Shown here: positions 55,037 through 63,761 of the stretch, piece by piece
Layout: every line of letters starts with the position of its first letter
Position numbering within the stretch: position 1 is the stretch's first letter
Assembly: GCF_003054245.1 (NCBI RefSeq)
Contig: NZ_QBKR01000004.1
Coordinates: forward strand, 62,001 to 126,000
DNA from: Melghirimyces profundicolus
Lineage (GTDB): Bacteria; Bacillota; Bacilli; Thermoactinomycetales; DSM-45169
Direction: 5' to 3'
DNA length: 64,000 nt
The notes under the pieces: model-generated
Told to the model about the DNA's origin: nothing
Database searches by the model: none
The model's input: the letters and a program-made list of their open reading frames with translations, nothing else
Position numbers and translations under genes: made by a program

Positions 55037-58000
55037 ATGATATCCTTGCATCGAAGAAAAAGGGGGTACCGGAAACCTCCAAAAAACCGTCAACCGGCAG
55101 ATGAACGAATTCTGGATCAACTCTCGGCGGATGAACGAATTCTGGATCAACTCTCGGCGGATGAACGAACCCTGGATCAACACTTTCATAAAGAGGAACA
55201 AAAACTGAAGAACCTTGAAACAGAAAAGCCGGCCGTAGATCACCCGCCTCAAGCGGAAGAAAATATTTCCACAGAAAAAGACGGGGGATCAGCGGTCCAC
55301 CCGGAAGATCCCGACCGTCAAAGCGCCGGGCCTGTCCAAAACAACAAGACAAAGACACCAGCGGCCGCCAAACAACGGCAATCCGACTCCAAAGGTGACA
55401 AACCGGGGTCCCGTTCATCCGGTGAGTGGAAGAAATTGAAGGAGAACCGTCTCCATGGCCGTTCCAGTAAAGCATTCATCCATACCGGGGACCTGGCGGA
55501 CGGGTTGATCACCCACGAAAAACTGGGGAAAAACTCCGTTGACAGCACCAATCTGCAGCCGGGGGCGGTGGAATCCAAACACCTGAAAAACCAGGCGGTT
55601 GACTCTTCCAAGCTGGTCTGGCACGCGGTCACCTCCTCCAAACTGGCGGAAAAATCCGTGAAAAAACATCATCTGACGGAAGGTTGCATCGGACCCGAAC
55701 ACATCGGGAACGAAGCCATCCAAGGTCATCATTTCGGCGAAAACAGCATTGACGGAACCCGCCTCAAAGACGACAGCATCGACGGTGCCAAATTGAAAGA
55801 TCATTCGGTGCAGGCCTGGCACCTCGCCCCCGAGCAGATTACCGAAAAACACCTGGCCGATGAGTCCATCGACGGAGATAAGCTTAAAAGCGGATCCGTC
55901 CACACCCGCCATTTGGCCAACAAAGCCGTCGACCACTCCAAGCTGGGGCCCGGGGCAGTGAGCACCGACAACCTGCAGGATGAATCGATCACGGAAGACC
56001 AACTGGCCGAAAACGCCGTCACCTCCGACAAGATCGCCCCGAATACCATTCAGGGCACGCACATCGAAGAAAATGCAATCGGGGAACACCACCTTGAACC
56101 GGAATCCGTCACAAGGGAAAAACTGGCTCCGGAATCCGTGGAAAACGATCATATTCGTCCAGGTACCGTTGGAGAAAGACATCTGAGTCCTTCCTCCATC
56201 AACACGCAGCATCTCCAGGATCACAGCATCACGGCGGAAAAGATGGCCGTTGATTCAGTCGGGGGTTCGATCATCCGGCCACAATCCATCGACGGTTCGC
56301 ACTTGATCAACGATACGGTGGAAGAAGAACACCTGAAGGATGGGGCCGTGACCCGGAAAAAAATCGCCCCGCGCTCGGTTCAGGCGAGGATGCTGGACCT
56401 GGACAGCGTCCGCCCGGAACATTTGACAGAACAATCCGTGCAGGAACAGCACCTTGCATACCAATCCATTCACAGCAGACACCTGCGGGACGGTTCGGTA
56501 AAAGAGCAACATCTCGCTGATTCCTCCATCAACGGGAACAAATTGGCCGACCGTTCCGTGACCACATCCAAACTCTCCCCGGAAAGCATCTCAACGGACA
56601 AATTAACGGACTTTGCCGTTCAGTCCCCGAAGCTGGGAAACAAATCCGTTACCGGGGAAAAGTTGGCTCCCCGCAGCGTGGACAGTCATCACCTGAGGGA
56701 GGATGCCGTGACGGAAACCCACCTGGCCGATGGTTCCGTTTTTTCGGGCCATATTCGTGACGGGCAAATCCTGCGGAACCACCTGGCCAATCAGGCGGTC
56801 CATTCCCGGCAGCTGGCCGATGAAGCGGTCAGGGAAGCCCACCTGAAGAAAGGCTCCGTCAACGGGGATCACCTGAAAGAGAACAGCGTCAAGGGCTCCC
56901 ATCTCTCCCATGACTCCGTTTCTTCCTCCCACCTCCGGGAGCACGCGGTGCAGAACCGTCATCTTGAAGAGGAGTCTGTCACGTCGGAGAAAATCGCCAA
57001 TGCATCGGTTCACTCCCGGCATATTGAGGTGGATCAGGTGAACGGGTCCCACTTGGCAGAAGGCTCCGTCGTCTCCAGCCACCTCGCTCCCGGCAGTGTC
57101 AACGGAGAGAAAATCCAAGAAGAAGCCATTTCCTCCCATCATATCGGTGAAGGGCAAATCAAGCAAAATCATCTGGATGATCAGGCGGTTCATTCCCAAC
57201 ACCTGGCCGATGAGTCCGTAAATGAATCCCATCTGAAAAAAGGTTCCGTCAACGGGGATCATTTGAGAGAAAACAGTATCAACAGCCCTCATCTTGCAAC
57301 TGATTCCGTCGCCCCCACCCACCTTCGCAACTACTCGGTGCAGAGTCGTCACTTGGAAGATGAATCCATCACATCGGAAAAGATTGCCGATGCGTCGATC
57401 CACTCCCAACACATCGACTCGGCACAGATCACGGGGTCCCATCTGCAGGAAGGATCGGTTACCTCCGGTCACCTTGCCTCCGGCAGCGTCAACGGGGAAA
57501 AACTCGGAGAGGGAGCCGTTTCTTCCCGTCATATCGGTGACGGGCAAATCAGGCGGAATCATCTATCCGACCAAGCGGTGTATTCCCACCATCTGGCCAA
57601 TGAATCCATCGAAGCATCCCATCTGAAAAAAGGCACCGTCAATGGGGGGCATATAAAAGAAAAAAGTGTCAACGACACCCACCTCACAACCGAATCCGTC
57701 GCCTCCACCCACCTTCGCAATCATGCGGTGCAAAGTCGTCACCTGGAAAATGAATCCGTCACATCGGAGAAAATCGCTGAGGAATCGGTCCAATCCCGCC
57801 ACATCGACTCGGCACAGATCACGGGAGCCCATCTGCAGGATGGGTCGGTTGCCTCCGACCACCTTACCTCCGGCAGCGTCACCGAAGATAAGATCGGGAA
57901 CGGAGCGGTTTCCTCCCGCCATATCGGCGAGGAGCAGATCATGCGGAATCATTTGTCCGACCAGAGCGTGCATTCCCGGCAATTGGCAGACGACTCCGTC

Positions 58001-58960
58001 GGGGAGTCCCACCTGAAAAAAGGGTCTGTCAACGGAATTCATTTGAAAGAGAACACAGTCAACTCCAACCATCTCGAACACGATTCCATCTCTTCCTCCC
58101 ACATCCGCGAGCGGGCAGTGGAACACCGCCATCTGCAGGACGAAAGCGTCACCTCCGAAAAAATCGCCGACGGTTCCATCGGATTGGAGAAGTTGGCCTT
58201 CCATCTCTCCGACGAGGTGGCTGTCCCTGCCATCCGCTCCGGGGTCCGTCCTTTTCACCTGACGGGAGATCCGTTGGAAACCATCGTCACCATTCCGATG
58301 AGTGACTCCGGTTTGAATCAGCCCTACTTGCCGATGGCCATGACTAATCACCCGGATTGCCATGTCAGTCTGGAGAGTCGTTCGGCAGAATCCTTCTCCC
58401 TGAGAGTGCGACGGATGAACGGCTCCTCTGACACGGGGACGATGGGATTCCTGTTCTGGATCACGGTTCCCTTCGATGGAGAGTGGGGGGAGTTCCCCGA
58501 AATGGAAGCGGAGTGTTCCGAATCCATCTGGAACCAATCCCCTGCCCACATGGGAGAAGCTTGGAGCGGCGCTTCCAAAGATGAAACCTCCCTTTCTCAC
58601 GAGGCCGAAAGTTGGGACGGCGATTCCGCCGACAGCGAAACCCGCTTTGTTGAGGAAGAAAGAACAGAGGCTGCCGGAGAGACCGAAGGCCCATCCATGG
58701 AAGAGGAAGCTGAATCCGCAGAAGAAACCGGAACCCGTTTCCGTGAAAGTGAACCTGCCCCCGTTGCCAGTGAGGATGTATCGGAAAAGGAAGCGGATCG
58801 GTCCACGATGAACCCAAGCGAAGTCGATTCCACACCGGAAGAGGAAAACTTATCCAACGGAAGCGATCCCTCCGGCGGGGAAGACTCCCAGGATGGGGAG
58901 CCGCCTGTCTGGCCGTTTGGTGAAAATCCAGCCGAGTCTGTCTTTCAAAACCGGAAATAA
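55037..58960 (+). CDS. Giant decapeptide-repeat protein (spore-surface candidate)
   Basis: 1307 residues. Basic N-terminus with three copies of ADERILDQLS (residues about 25-55), a charged low-complexity linker, then about 90 consecutive decapeptides (about 154-1054) of pattern (S/A)(V/I)xxx(H/K)(L/I)xxx, for example SVNGDHLKEN. A beta-rich domain (about 1067-1148) ends GFLFWITVPF, somewhat like the WIAG-tail group, then a 150-residue Glu/Ser-rich acidic tail. No signal peptide. The repeat regularity suggests a beta-solenoid or fibre. The ATG at 55037 follows GGAAAGGG closely; TTG at 55046 is better spaced. Codon use and GC are normal for the genome. Function not known; spore or exosporium structural role inferred from neighbours. 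Confidence 0.8.
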   Translation: MISLHRRKRGYRKPPKNRQPADERILDQLSADERILDQLSADERTLDQHFHKEEQKLKNLETEKPAVDHPPQAEENISTEKDGGSAVHPEDPDRQSAGPVQNNKTKTPAAAKQRQSDSKGDKPGSRSSGEWKKLKENRLHGRSSKAFIHTGDLADGLITHEKLGKNSVDSTNLQPGAVESKHLKNQAVDSSKLVWHAVTSSKLAEKSVKKHHLTEGCIGPEHIGNEAIQGHHFGENSIDGTRLKDDSIDGAKLKDHSVQAWHLAPEQITEKHLADESIDGDKLKSGSVHTRHLANKAVDHSKLGPGAVSTDNLQDESITEDQLAENAVTSDKIAPNTIQGTHIEENAIGEHHLEPESVTREKLAPESVENDHIRPGTVGERHLSPSSINTQHLQDHSITAEKMAVDSVGGSIIRPQSIDGSHLINDTVEEEHLKDGAVTRKKIAPRSVQARMLDLDSVRPEHLTEQSVQEQHLAYQSIHSRHLRDGSVKEQHLADSSINGNKLADRSVTTSKLSPESISTDKLTDFAVQSPKLGNKSVTGEKLAPRSVDSHHLREDAVTETHLADGSVFSGHIRDGQILRNHLANQAVHSRQLADEAVREAHLKKGSVNGDHLKENSVKGSHLSHDSVSSSHLREHAVQNRHLEEESVTSEKIANASVHSRHIEVDQVNGSHLAEGSVVSSHLAPGSVNGEKIQEEAISSHHIGEGQIKQNHLDDQAVHSQHLADESVNESHLKKGSVNGDHLRENSINSPHLATDSVAPTHLRNYSVQSRHLEDESITSEKIADASIHSQHIDSAQITGSHLQEGSVTSGHLASGSVNGEKLGEGAVSSRHIGDGQIRRNHLSDQAVYSHHLANESIEASHLKKGTVNGGHIKEKSVNDTHLTTESVASTHLRNHAVQSRHLENESVTSEKIAEESVQSRHIDSAQITGAHLQDGSVASDHLTSGSVTEDKIGNGAVSSRHIGEEQIMRNHLSDQSVHSRQLADDSVGESHLKKGSVNGIHLKENTVNSNHLEHDSISSSHIRERAVEHRHLQDESVTSEKIADGSIGLEKLAFHLSDEVAVPAIRSGVRPFHLTGDPLETIVTIPMSDSGLNQPYLPMAMTNHPDCHVSLESRSAESFSLRVRRMNGSSDTGTMGFLFWITVPFDGEWGEFPEMEAECSESIWNQSPAHMGEAWSGASKDETSLSHEAESWDGDSADSETRFVEEERTEAAGETEGPSMEEEAESAEETGTRFRESEPAPVASEDVSEKEADRSTMNPSEVDSTPEEENLSNGSDPSGGEDSQDGEPPVWPFGENPAESVFQNRK
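56840..58200 (+). repeat. 390-bp higher-order tandem repeats within the decapeptide gene
   Basis: The phrase encoding HLKKG(S/T)VNG recurs at 56840, 57230, 57620 and 58010, spaced exactly 390 bases, that is 13 decapeptides or 130 residues. The units align throughout, for example VTSEKIA and RHIG-x-x-QI recur at the same offset. The last unit is partial. Confidence 0.92.
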
Positions 58961-58969
58961 CCCATCTTG

Positions 58970-58998
58970 AAAAAAGGCACCTGCTTTTGCAGGTGCCT
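58970..58998 (-). terminator. terminator of spoVR
   Basis: Perfect 10-bp stem (58975-58984 with 58989-58998) and TTTT loop, followed on the minus strand by T6. Convergent end of the repeat gene and spoVR; the plus-strand side has no T run. Confidence 0.82.
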
Positions 58999-59004
58999 CT
59001 CCTG

Positions 59005-60405
59005 TTACAGAAAGCGGCGGGTGCATTTCTTTCCGTTACAGGTGAACAGGACCGGTTTGTTCTCGATCACCGTCTCAATGTGGGCCGTCCTCCCCCACAG
59101 GGATTGCACGTGGGGAAGCGTCTTTTCGAGGTACTTGATATCCAGCTCCAACCCTTCATAGCAATGTTTCAGGTAGAGCTCCCCGTTACCCTTGTAATCC
59201 CCGTCTTCCACCACGATATACGGATGACCGCCGTTCACACGGCTGGCAATCAGTTGATCCCGCACTTCTTTCCAGTCTTTGTCGGTCACCGTCCATTCGT
59301 TGCCGGAACGCTGGAAGATGAAGAGATCCAAATCTTCCACCAGCTCCTTGGTCAGGTAGTTCCGGATAAACGAGGTATCCATATCCATTTCCCGCACTTC
59401 AAAGATTTTGTCCCTTCCCTTTCCGGGCACCCGGCCGTAGCGTTCCCGCTCTTCCTCCGTGGGATGGTCCCACCGACTTTCGATATCCTCAAACAGTTTC
59501 AGACCCAGATAGTAAGGGTTGATCGAGGTGGTCGAGGGTTGGATCACGGAAGCGTTCAGTTTGGCGAATTCCAGGGTCTCTTCATCTGTCAGATCCATTT
59601 CCCTTAAGATACGGATATGCCAGTAGGAGGCCCAACCTTCATTCATGATCTTCGTTTCCATCTGGGGCCAGAAGTAGAGCATTTCATCCCGGAGAACCGT
59701 CATAACGTCTTGTTGCCATTTCTCCAGCACCCGGCTGTGCTCCATCAGGAACAGCAACAGATCTTTCTCCGGTTTTTCCGGGATTTTCGTTTTTGGAGCC
59801 CGTGGAGCTTCTTTGACACCGGAATCGTCCAGTTCCCAAAGATCATCATAGGGAGTGGTGCGTCGGTTTTTTCTCACCGGTTCCCGCTCCTTGCGGCGAG
59901 GTGGTCGGATCAGGCTGGGATCGATATGCTCCTGGATGGACAGGACACTGTCCAAAAACCGCTCCACCTCTTCTTGCCCGTACTTCAGCTCGTATTGCCG
60001 GATGCGTTCCGCACTGGCGGCCATTTTTTCCACCATGTCGCGGGAGGTATTGGAGAAGCGGATGTTATTCTTGAAGAAATCACAGTGAGCCAAAACATGG
60101 GCAGCGATCAGTTTGTTTTGAATCAAGCTGTTTCCCTTCAGAAGAAAAGCGTAGCAGGGATTGGAGTTGATCACCAGCTCGTAAATCCGGCTCAGGTTCA
60201 AATCATACTGCAGTTTCATCTTGTGAAAGGTTTTGCCGAAACTCCAATGGGAAAAGCGGGTCGGCATTCCGTAGGCCCCGAAGGTATAGATGATGTCCGC
60301 TGGACAGATTTCATAGCGCATGGGATAAAAATCCAGGCCGAATCCCTTTGCAATTTCCGTGATTTCCCCGATCGCACGGTTCAGTTCCTTGAGCTCATCG
60401 GTCAT
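59005..60405 (-). CDS. spoVR: SpoVR family protein
   Basis: 466 residues, close to the usual SpoVR length. Typical segments: [60 protein letters not shown] and [16 protein letters not shown]. SpoVR is needed for normal spore cortex formation in B. subtilis; its chemistry is unknown. ATG (MTDELKEL) seven bases after GGGAGGGAG; a six-codon longer start is possible. No operon partner; a repeat fragment lies about 90 bases upstream. Confidence 0.95.
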   Translation of the reverse strand: MTDELKELNRAIGEITEIAKGFGLDFYPMRYEICPADIIYTFGAYGMPTRFSHWSFGKTFHKMKLQYDLNLSRIYELVINSNPCYAFLLKGNSLIQNKLIAAHVLAHCDFFKNNIRFSNTSRDMVEKMAASAERIRQYELKYGQEEVERFLDSVLSIQEHIDPSLIRPPRRKEREPVRKNRRTTPYDDLWELDDSGVKEAPRAPKTKIPEKPEKDLLLFLMEHSRVLEKWQQDVMTVLRDEMLYFWPQMETKIMNEGWASYWHIRILREMDLTDEETLEFAKLNASVIQPSTTSINPYYLGLKLFEDIESRWDHPTEEERERYGRVPGKGRDKIFEVREMDMDTSFIRNYLTKELVEDLDLFIFQRSGNEWTVTDKDWKEVRDQLIASRVNGGHPYIVVEDGDYKGNGELYLKHCYEGLELDIKYLEKTLPHVQSLWGRTAHIETVIENKPVLFTCNGKKCTRRFL

Positions 60406-60493
60406 CCGAAACTCCCTCCCCATCTCTTTCCAACATCATACGCCTGAAGCCGTCAAAGGTTGTTATCGACAGACCCGATGCGGCTTCCGCCCT

Positions 60494-60541
60494 GGAAGCG
60501 TTTTGGGCAAATGCTGCCGCTCACTTTTTCACAACGCTTCC
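60494..60541. repeat. MITE-like repeat, copy 4 (48-bp mini-copy)
   Basis: Reads GGAAGCGTT at one end and AACGCTTCC at the other, with the inverted terminal block GCCGCTCACTTTTTCACAAC in between. It is the left terminus of the family joined to its own inverted end after loss of the interior. Confidence 0.7.
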
Positions 60542-60631
60542 AGTGTCTTCAATACAACCTTATGTAGGAGAAGATCTGCCTATCTCCTCCCGGGTCAAAA
60601 TCGTAAAAAAAGCCCCTTGAACATGGAAGGC

Positions 60632-60661
60632 CCCCGTTGAGTATCCGATTCCTCAACGGGG
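60632..60661. terminator. hairpin downstream of the MBL-fold hydrolase
   Basis: Perfect 10-bp stem CCCCGTTGAG/CTCAACGGGG with a 10-base loop, 14 bases past the hydrolase stop codon; no T run on the minus strand. Confidence 0.45.
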
Positions 60662-60674
60662 CCCGGAAATGGGA

Positions 60675-61697
60675 CTATTGTTTGTGACGTTCGGTCAGCG
60701 GCTTGGACGCTTCATCCCCTTCGCCGGGAGCCTCGTCCAAGGTTCCAAACCGGAAGACCTCCCCCTGCTCACGGATCACCACATCCTTCCTTCGGTCCCC
60801 GGCGGCGGTAAGAAAACGTTGGATCGGCTCCCCGACGGGTTCCTTGGACAAAACGAACGTATTCCAGTGGATCGGCACGATCCAGCGGGCTCCGGCTTCC
60901 ACCGCCATCCGCCAGCCCTGCTCCGGCGTACAGTGATAGGCGGTCAAAGCGTCGGGTTGATAGGCGCCGATCGGCATGAAGAGAAGATCGACCCCTCCCT
61001 GTTCCTTCAGACGGGCAAACGTGGATGTGTAGGCCGTATCCCCCGGGAAAACCACCTTCCTTCCTTCTTTCTCCAATATGTACCCTGTCCACCCGAAGTC
61101 CGTGTTCCAGGGAAATCGACTCCCCCAATGACGCACGGGAAAGGCCTTCACGGTGAGGCCGTCCGGCAACCGCAAAGGATCGGTCCCGCTCAGCTCCACC
61201 ACCTTTCCAACGGGAAGCCCCTTCAGAAGGCGTCCCATTTTCGCCGCCGTCACCACCGTCATTCCCGGGTGCGCCAGTTTCTTCAGGGTGGGAAGATCCA
61301 GATGGTCCATATGGGCGTGGGAAAGGAGAATCAGATCCGTATCCTTCAGAGACTCCAGACTCAATGCCGGCGGAACGAATCTTCGCGGACCGATTTTCAG
61401 CCCCGGAAAGAGCTCCAACCCCACTCTTTCCTCCAGCACGGGATCCGTCAGGATGCGGGTGCCGTAAAAATGGAGGTAACAGGTGGCGTGGCCCACCCAA
61501 GTGACCGTCACCTCCCGGTCTTTCCACGTTTCCGGCTCGGGACGGTTGGGAGCGGGACGGCGGACCGGATGCGGCATCTCTTTCCGGTTCTTTCGATACC
61601 GGATGCCCAACCACAGGGCCGGCACCGTCAGGGCGGCCAAAAGAAAAGGAACGTACCAGATCATGTGGGGTGTGTTCGCCTCCCGTCGTTTGATCAA
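60675..61697 (-). CDS. Membrane-anchored MBL-fold hydrolase (NAPE-PLD-like)
   Basis: 340 residues. N-terminal membrane helix (PFLLAALTVPALWLGIRY) then a metallo-beta-lactamase domain: WVGHATCYLHFYGTRILTDP, metal ligands in LLSHAHMDHLDLPTL, VVFPGDTAY and PIHWNTFVLSKEP. The TWVGHAT and FAWxG-like arrangement resembles the N-acyl-phosphatidylethanolamine phospholipase D group; substrate unknown. Either the TTG at 61697 (GGTGG four bases before) or the ATG at 61664 (GGGAGG 14 bases before) can be the start. It precedes no clear operon partner; the EamA gene ends 47 bases upstream. Confidence 0.85.
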   Translation of the reverse strand: MIKRREANTPHMIWYVPFLLAALTVPALWLGIRYRKNRKEMPHPVRRPAPNRPEPETWKDREVTVTWVGHATCYLHFYGTRILTDPVLEERVGLELFPGLKIGPRRFVPPALSLESLKDTDLILLSHAHMDHLDLPTLKKLAHPGMTVVTAAKMGRLLKGLPVGKVVELSGTDPLRLPDGLTVKAFPVRHWGSRFPWNTDFGWTGYILEKEGRKVVFPGDTAYTSTFARLKEQGGVDLLFMPIGAYQPDALTAYHCTPEQGWRMAVEAGARWIVPIHWNTFVLSKEPVGEPIQRFLTAAGDRRKDVVIREQGEVFRFGTLDEAPGEGDEASKPLTERHKQ

Positions 61698-61744
61698 GTA
61701 TCCACCAGTCTACCCGAAAGAAAACGATCCAACGCATATCCCGG

Positions 61745-62668
61745 TTATCTTCCGTCAGCCGCCTTCTCTGCCGTATCCTTTCGTTCTTCCGGAAGAGCCT
61801 GTCCCTTCTTTTGCACCAGACCGACGCCGGTCAGCACCAGAACCGTTCCCGCCGCCTGAATCCAGCCGATCTCTTCTCCCAGCTGCAACCAACCGAAGAC
61901 GAGGGCGAGCACGGGGACCAAGAGCACTGAAACCGCCGCTTCCCCCGCACCCAAAGCGGAGACGGCGAAAAACCACGCGACAAAGGCGAAGGCGGAGGAG
62001 AAAAGACCGGTGAAAAGCAGATTGGCCACCAGGTCGAGGCTCCAGCGATCCGGCGAGAAACCCGGTTCAAACCACAAGGTCAACGCTGCCAATCCCACAG
62101 TTCCCACCGTCATCTGGAAAGCGGTCAGGGAGATCTTGTCTTTTCCGGAAAACCGGGCCCGGACCAGGATATTGCTTCCCGCCCAACAGATGGATCCCAC
62201 CAGCACCAGACCCATTGCCTTCCACGCCGACATCCCGCCGACGGCTTCCGGGCCGGCCACTCCAACCAATCCCGCCAATCCCAAGAGAAGCCCCGCCAGC
62301 TTCCCCGAGTTCGGCCGTTCCGACAGGAAGAACACGGCCAAAAGGTACGTCCACAACGGCATCGTATAGGCCAGGATGGAAGAAGTGCCGGCGGGTAACC
62401 GCTCCATCCCCGCCATCCAGAAACCGAAGGTGGCAGTGGTCTGCAACAGTCCCAGCAGGACCAACCAACCGACCTCCCCTCGCTCCAGCCGCAACCGTCC
62501 GGAGAAGTAAGCGATCGACAGGAGAACAACGGAACCGATCAGAAACCGGTAAAAGGAGAAGGAAAAAGGCCCCAAATGATTCAGGCCCGTTTTCATCGGA
62601 ATCCAGGTGTATCCCCAAATCACGGTAATCCCCGTCAGGAGTATCCAGGCTTGACGTCGGCTTCCCAT
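61745..62668 (-). CDS. EamA/DMT-family transporter
   Basis: 307-residue permease with ten hydrophobic helices in two EamA repeats; repeat 1 begins WILLTGITVIWGYTWIPMKT and repeat 2 MGLVLVGSICWAGSNILVRA. Probably exports a small metabolite or drug; substrate unknown. ATG after AAAGGG. The SdpI-like gene ends 100 bases upstream on the same strand. Confidence 0.9.
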   Translation of the reverse strand: MGSRRQAWILLTGITVIWGYTWIPMKTGLNHLGPFSFSFYRFLIGSVVLLSIAYFSGRLRLERGEVGWLVLLGLLQTTATFGFWMAGMERLPAGTSSILAYTMPLWTYLLAVFFLSERPNSGKLAGLLLGLAGLVGVAGPEAVGGMSAWKAMGLVLVGSICWAGSNILVRARFSGKDKISLTAFQMTVGTVGLAALTLWFEPGFSPDRWSLDLVANLLFTGLFSSAFAFVAWFFAVSALGAGEAAVSVLLVPVLALVFGWLQLGEEIGWIQAAGTVLVLTGVGLVQKKGQALPEERKDTAEKAADGR

Positions 62669-62768
62669 CCACTCATCCCTTTCTTCTGCTTCCTTTCATT
62701 TTTCGCATGTTCGCAAAAAACACCCCGAGTCCTTTTTCCCGGAAGGGGTGTGATTGAAGCCGGCGGGC

Positions 62769-63425
62769 TCAGGAATCGCCGGACAGTTTCCGGTAAACCG
62801 CGTAAGCGTACACCATCGGCAGCAGGGAGGACAAGATCAGGATAGGAAGCACCACCCAGAAGGTCATACCCGCTGGCAGAAGCGCCGTGAAAAGAATCAG
62901 AATCCCGGCCCCCACCCACAGCGGACCGGTGAACCGGTGCGTCCGACGCCACACCTCTTCGTTTTCCAGCGTCCAAGGAAGGCGGATGCCGAAAAACCAA
63001 TTGGGTCGCACCTGACCCATGAAGTTGCCGAGGACGATCCAAAGGAGTCCCAATCCCACGGGCATGATTTTGGACAGGTTTACCGGATAACCCAGGGTAT
63101 ATAACAGCGTTGCCACAAAGACCCCTCCGAGGAACAGCGTGAGAACAAGGCGGAAGATTTCATAAAACCGGGTGAACTTCCGATAGTTCTCGCGTCTGGG
63201 ATCGATGAAGGGGAGCCACTTGATGAAGAAAGGCAACGACAGGATCAATCCCGACATCATCGGGATGAACACCTCCTTGTCACTGTAGTCATCCGGTTTT
63301 CCCGACGGGCCGAAATGACTCGGTACCCGATCCGGCAACCGATCATAGACCGCCCAGGCAAAAACTCCGGGAAGCAAAGCAAGAACCAAAATGACCGTAT
63401 CCCAACGGTTCCAGCGAAACTTCAT
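62769..63425 (-). CDS. sdpI: SdpI-family immunity-like membrane protein
   Basis: 218 residues, six to seven hydrophobic segments. The DUF1648/SdpI features are clear: the Pro-rich DRLPDRVPSHFGPSGKPDDY after the first helix, then MGQVRPNWFFGIRLPWTLEN and WRRTHRFTGPLWVGAGILIL. In B. subtilis SdpI gives immunity to the SdpC toxin and also sequesters its regulator SdpR; no sdpC homologue is in the window, so this may be an orphan. Its ATG overlaps the stop codon of the regulator gene (ATGA). Confidence 0.88.
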   Translation of the reverse strand: MKFRWNRWDTVILVLALLPGVFAWAVYDRLPDRVPSHFGPSGKPDDYSDKEVFIPMMSGLILSLPFFIKWLPFIDPRRENYRKFTRFYEIFRLVLTLFLGGVFVATLLYTLGYPVNLSKIMPVGLGLLWIVLGNFMGQVRPNWFFGIRLPWTLENEEVWRRTHRFTGPLWVGAGILILFTALLPAGMTFWVVLPILILSSLLPMVYAYAVYRKLSGDS

Positions 63426-63703
63426 TCTTTTTCCTCCTCCCGGAATGAATTATCCGTAAAATCGAGAAACCAACGCATCACTTCCTGAAGAACCGTCGTA
63501 TTCAAAGAATAAACGATATGCTGACCCTTCCGTTCCCGAAGTACCAGCTGAGCTTGTTTCAGGACATTCAGGTGATGGGAGAGACTTGGTTTGGACATGG
63601 AAAAGGATCCGGCGATCTCTCCCGCGGTCCGGTCCCCCGCCCGGAGTATGCGAAGAATCTTGCGTCGGGTCGGGTTGGACAGAGCTTTAAACGCTTCGTT
63701 CAG
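63422..63703 (-). CDS. sdpR: SdpR-type ArsR-family repressor, CTG start
   Basis: 93 residues, winged helix: LNEAFKALSNPTRRKILRIL, TAGEIAGSFSMSKPSLSHHL and LVLRERKGQHIVYSLNTTVL match SdpR. No ATG, GTG or TTG lies upstream in frame near the conserved N-terminus, but a CTG sits seven bases after a GGGGGG run (the minus strand reads AAAGGGGGG before it), exactly where SdpR begins. CTG starts are rare but known. The stop overlaps sdpI by four bases, as in B. subtilis sdpRI. A palindromic operator lies just upstream, indicating autoregulation. Confidence 0.85.
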   Translation of the reverse strand: MNEAFKALSNPTRRKILRILRAGDRTAGEIAGSFSMSKPSLSHHLNVLKQAQLVLRERKGQHIVYSLNTTVLQEVMRWFLDFTDNSFREEEKE

Positions 63704-63737
63704 ATGGCATCCCCCCTTTGCAAAAGCGCTTCGATAT

Positions 63738-63761
63738 TTAGATTATATTCTAATAATCTAA
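63738..63761 (-). promoter_or_regulatory. palindromic operator upstream of sdpRI
   Basis: TTAGATTAT and ATAATCTAA are perfect 9-base inverted arms with a 6-base centre, 35 bases before the sdpR start. AT-rich palindromes like this are usual ArsR-family repressor sites and this one overlaps the likely promoter. Confidence 0.6.

Noticed and set aside
56603-58600. long minus-strand frames antisense to the decapeptide repeats
   Set aside because: Their apparent periodicity only mirrors the repeats on the other strand; no ribosome site.
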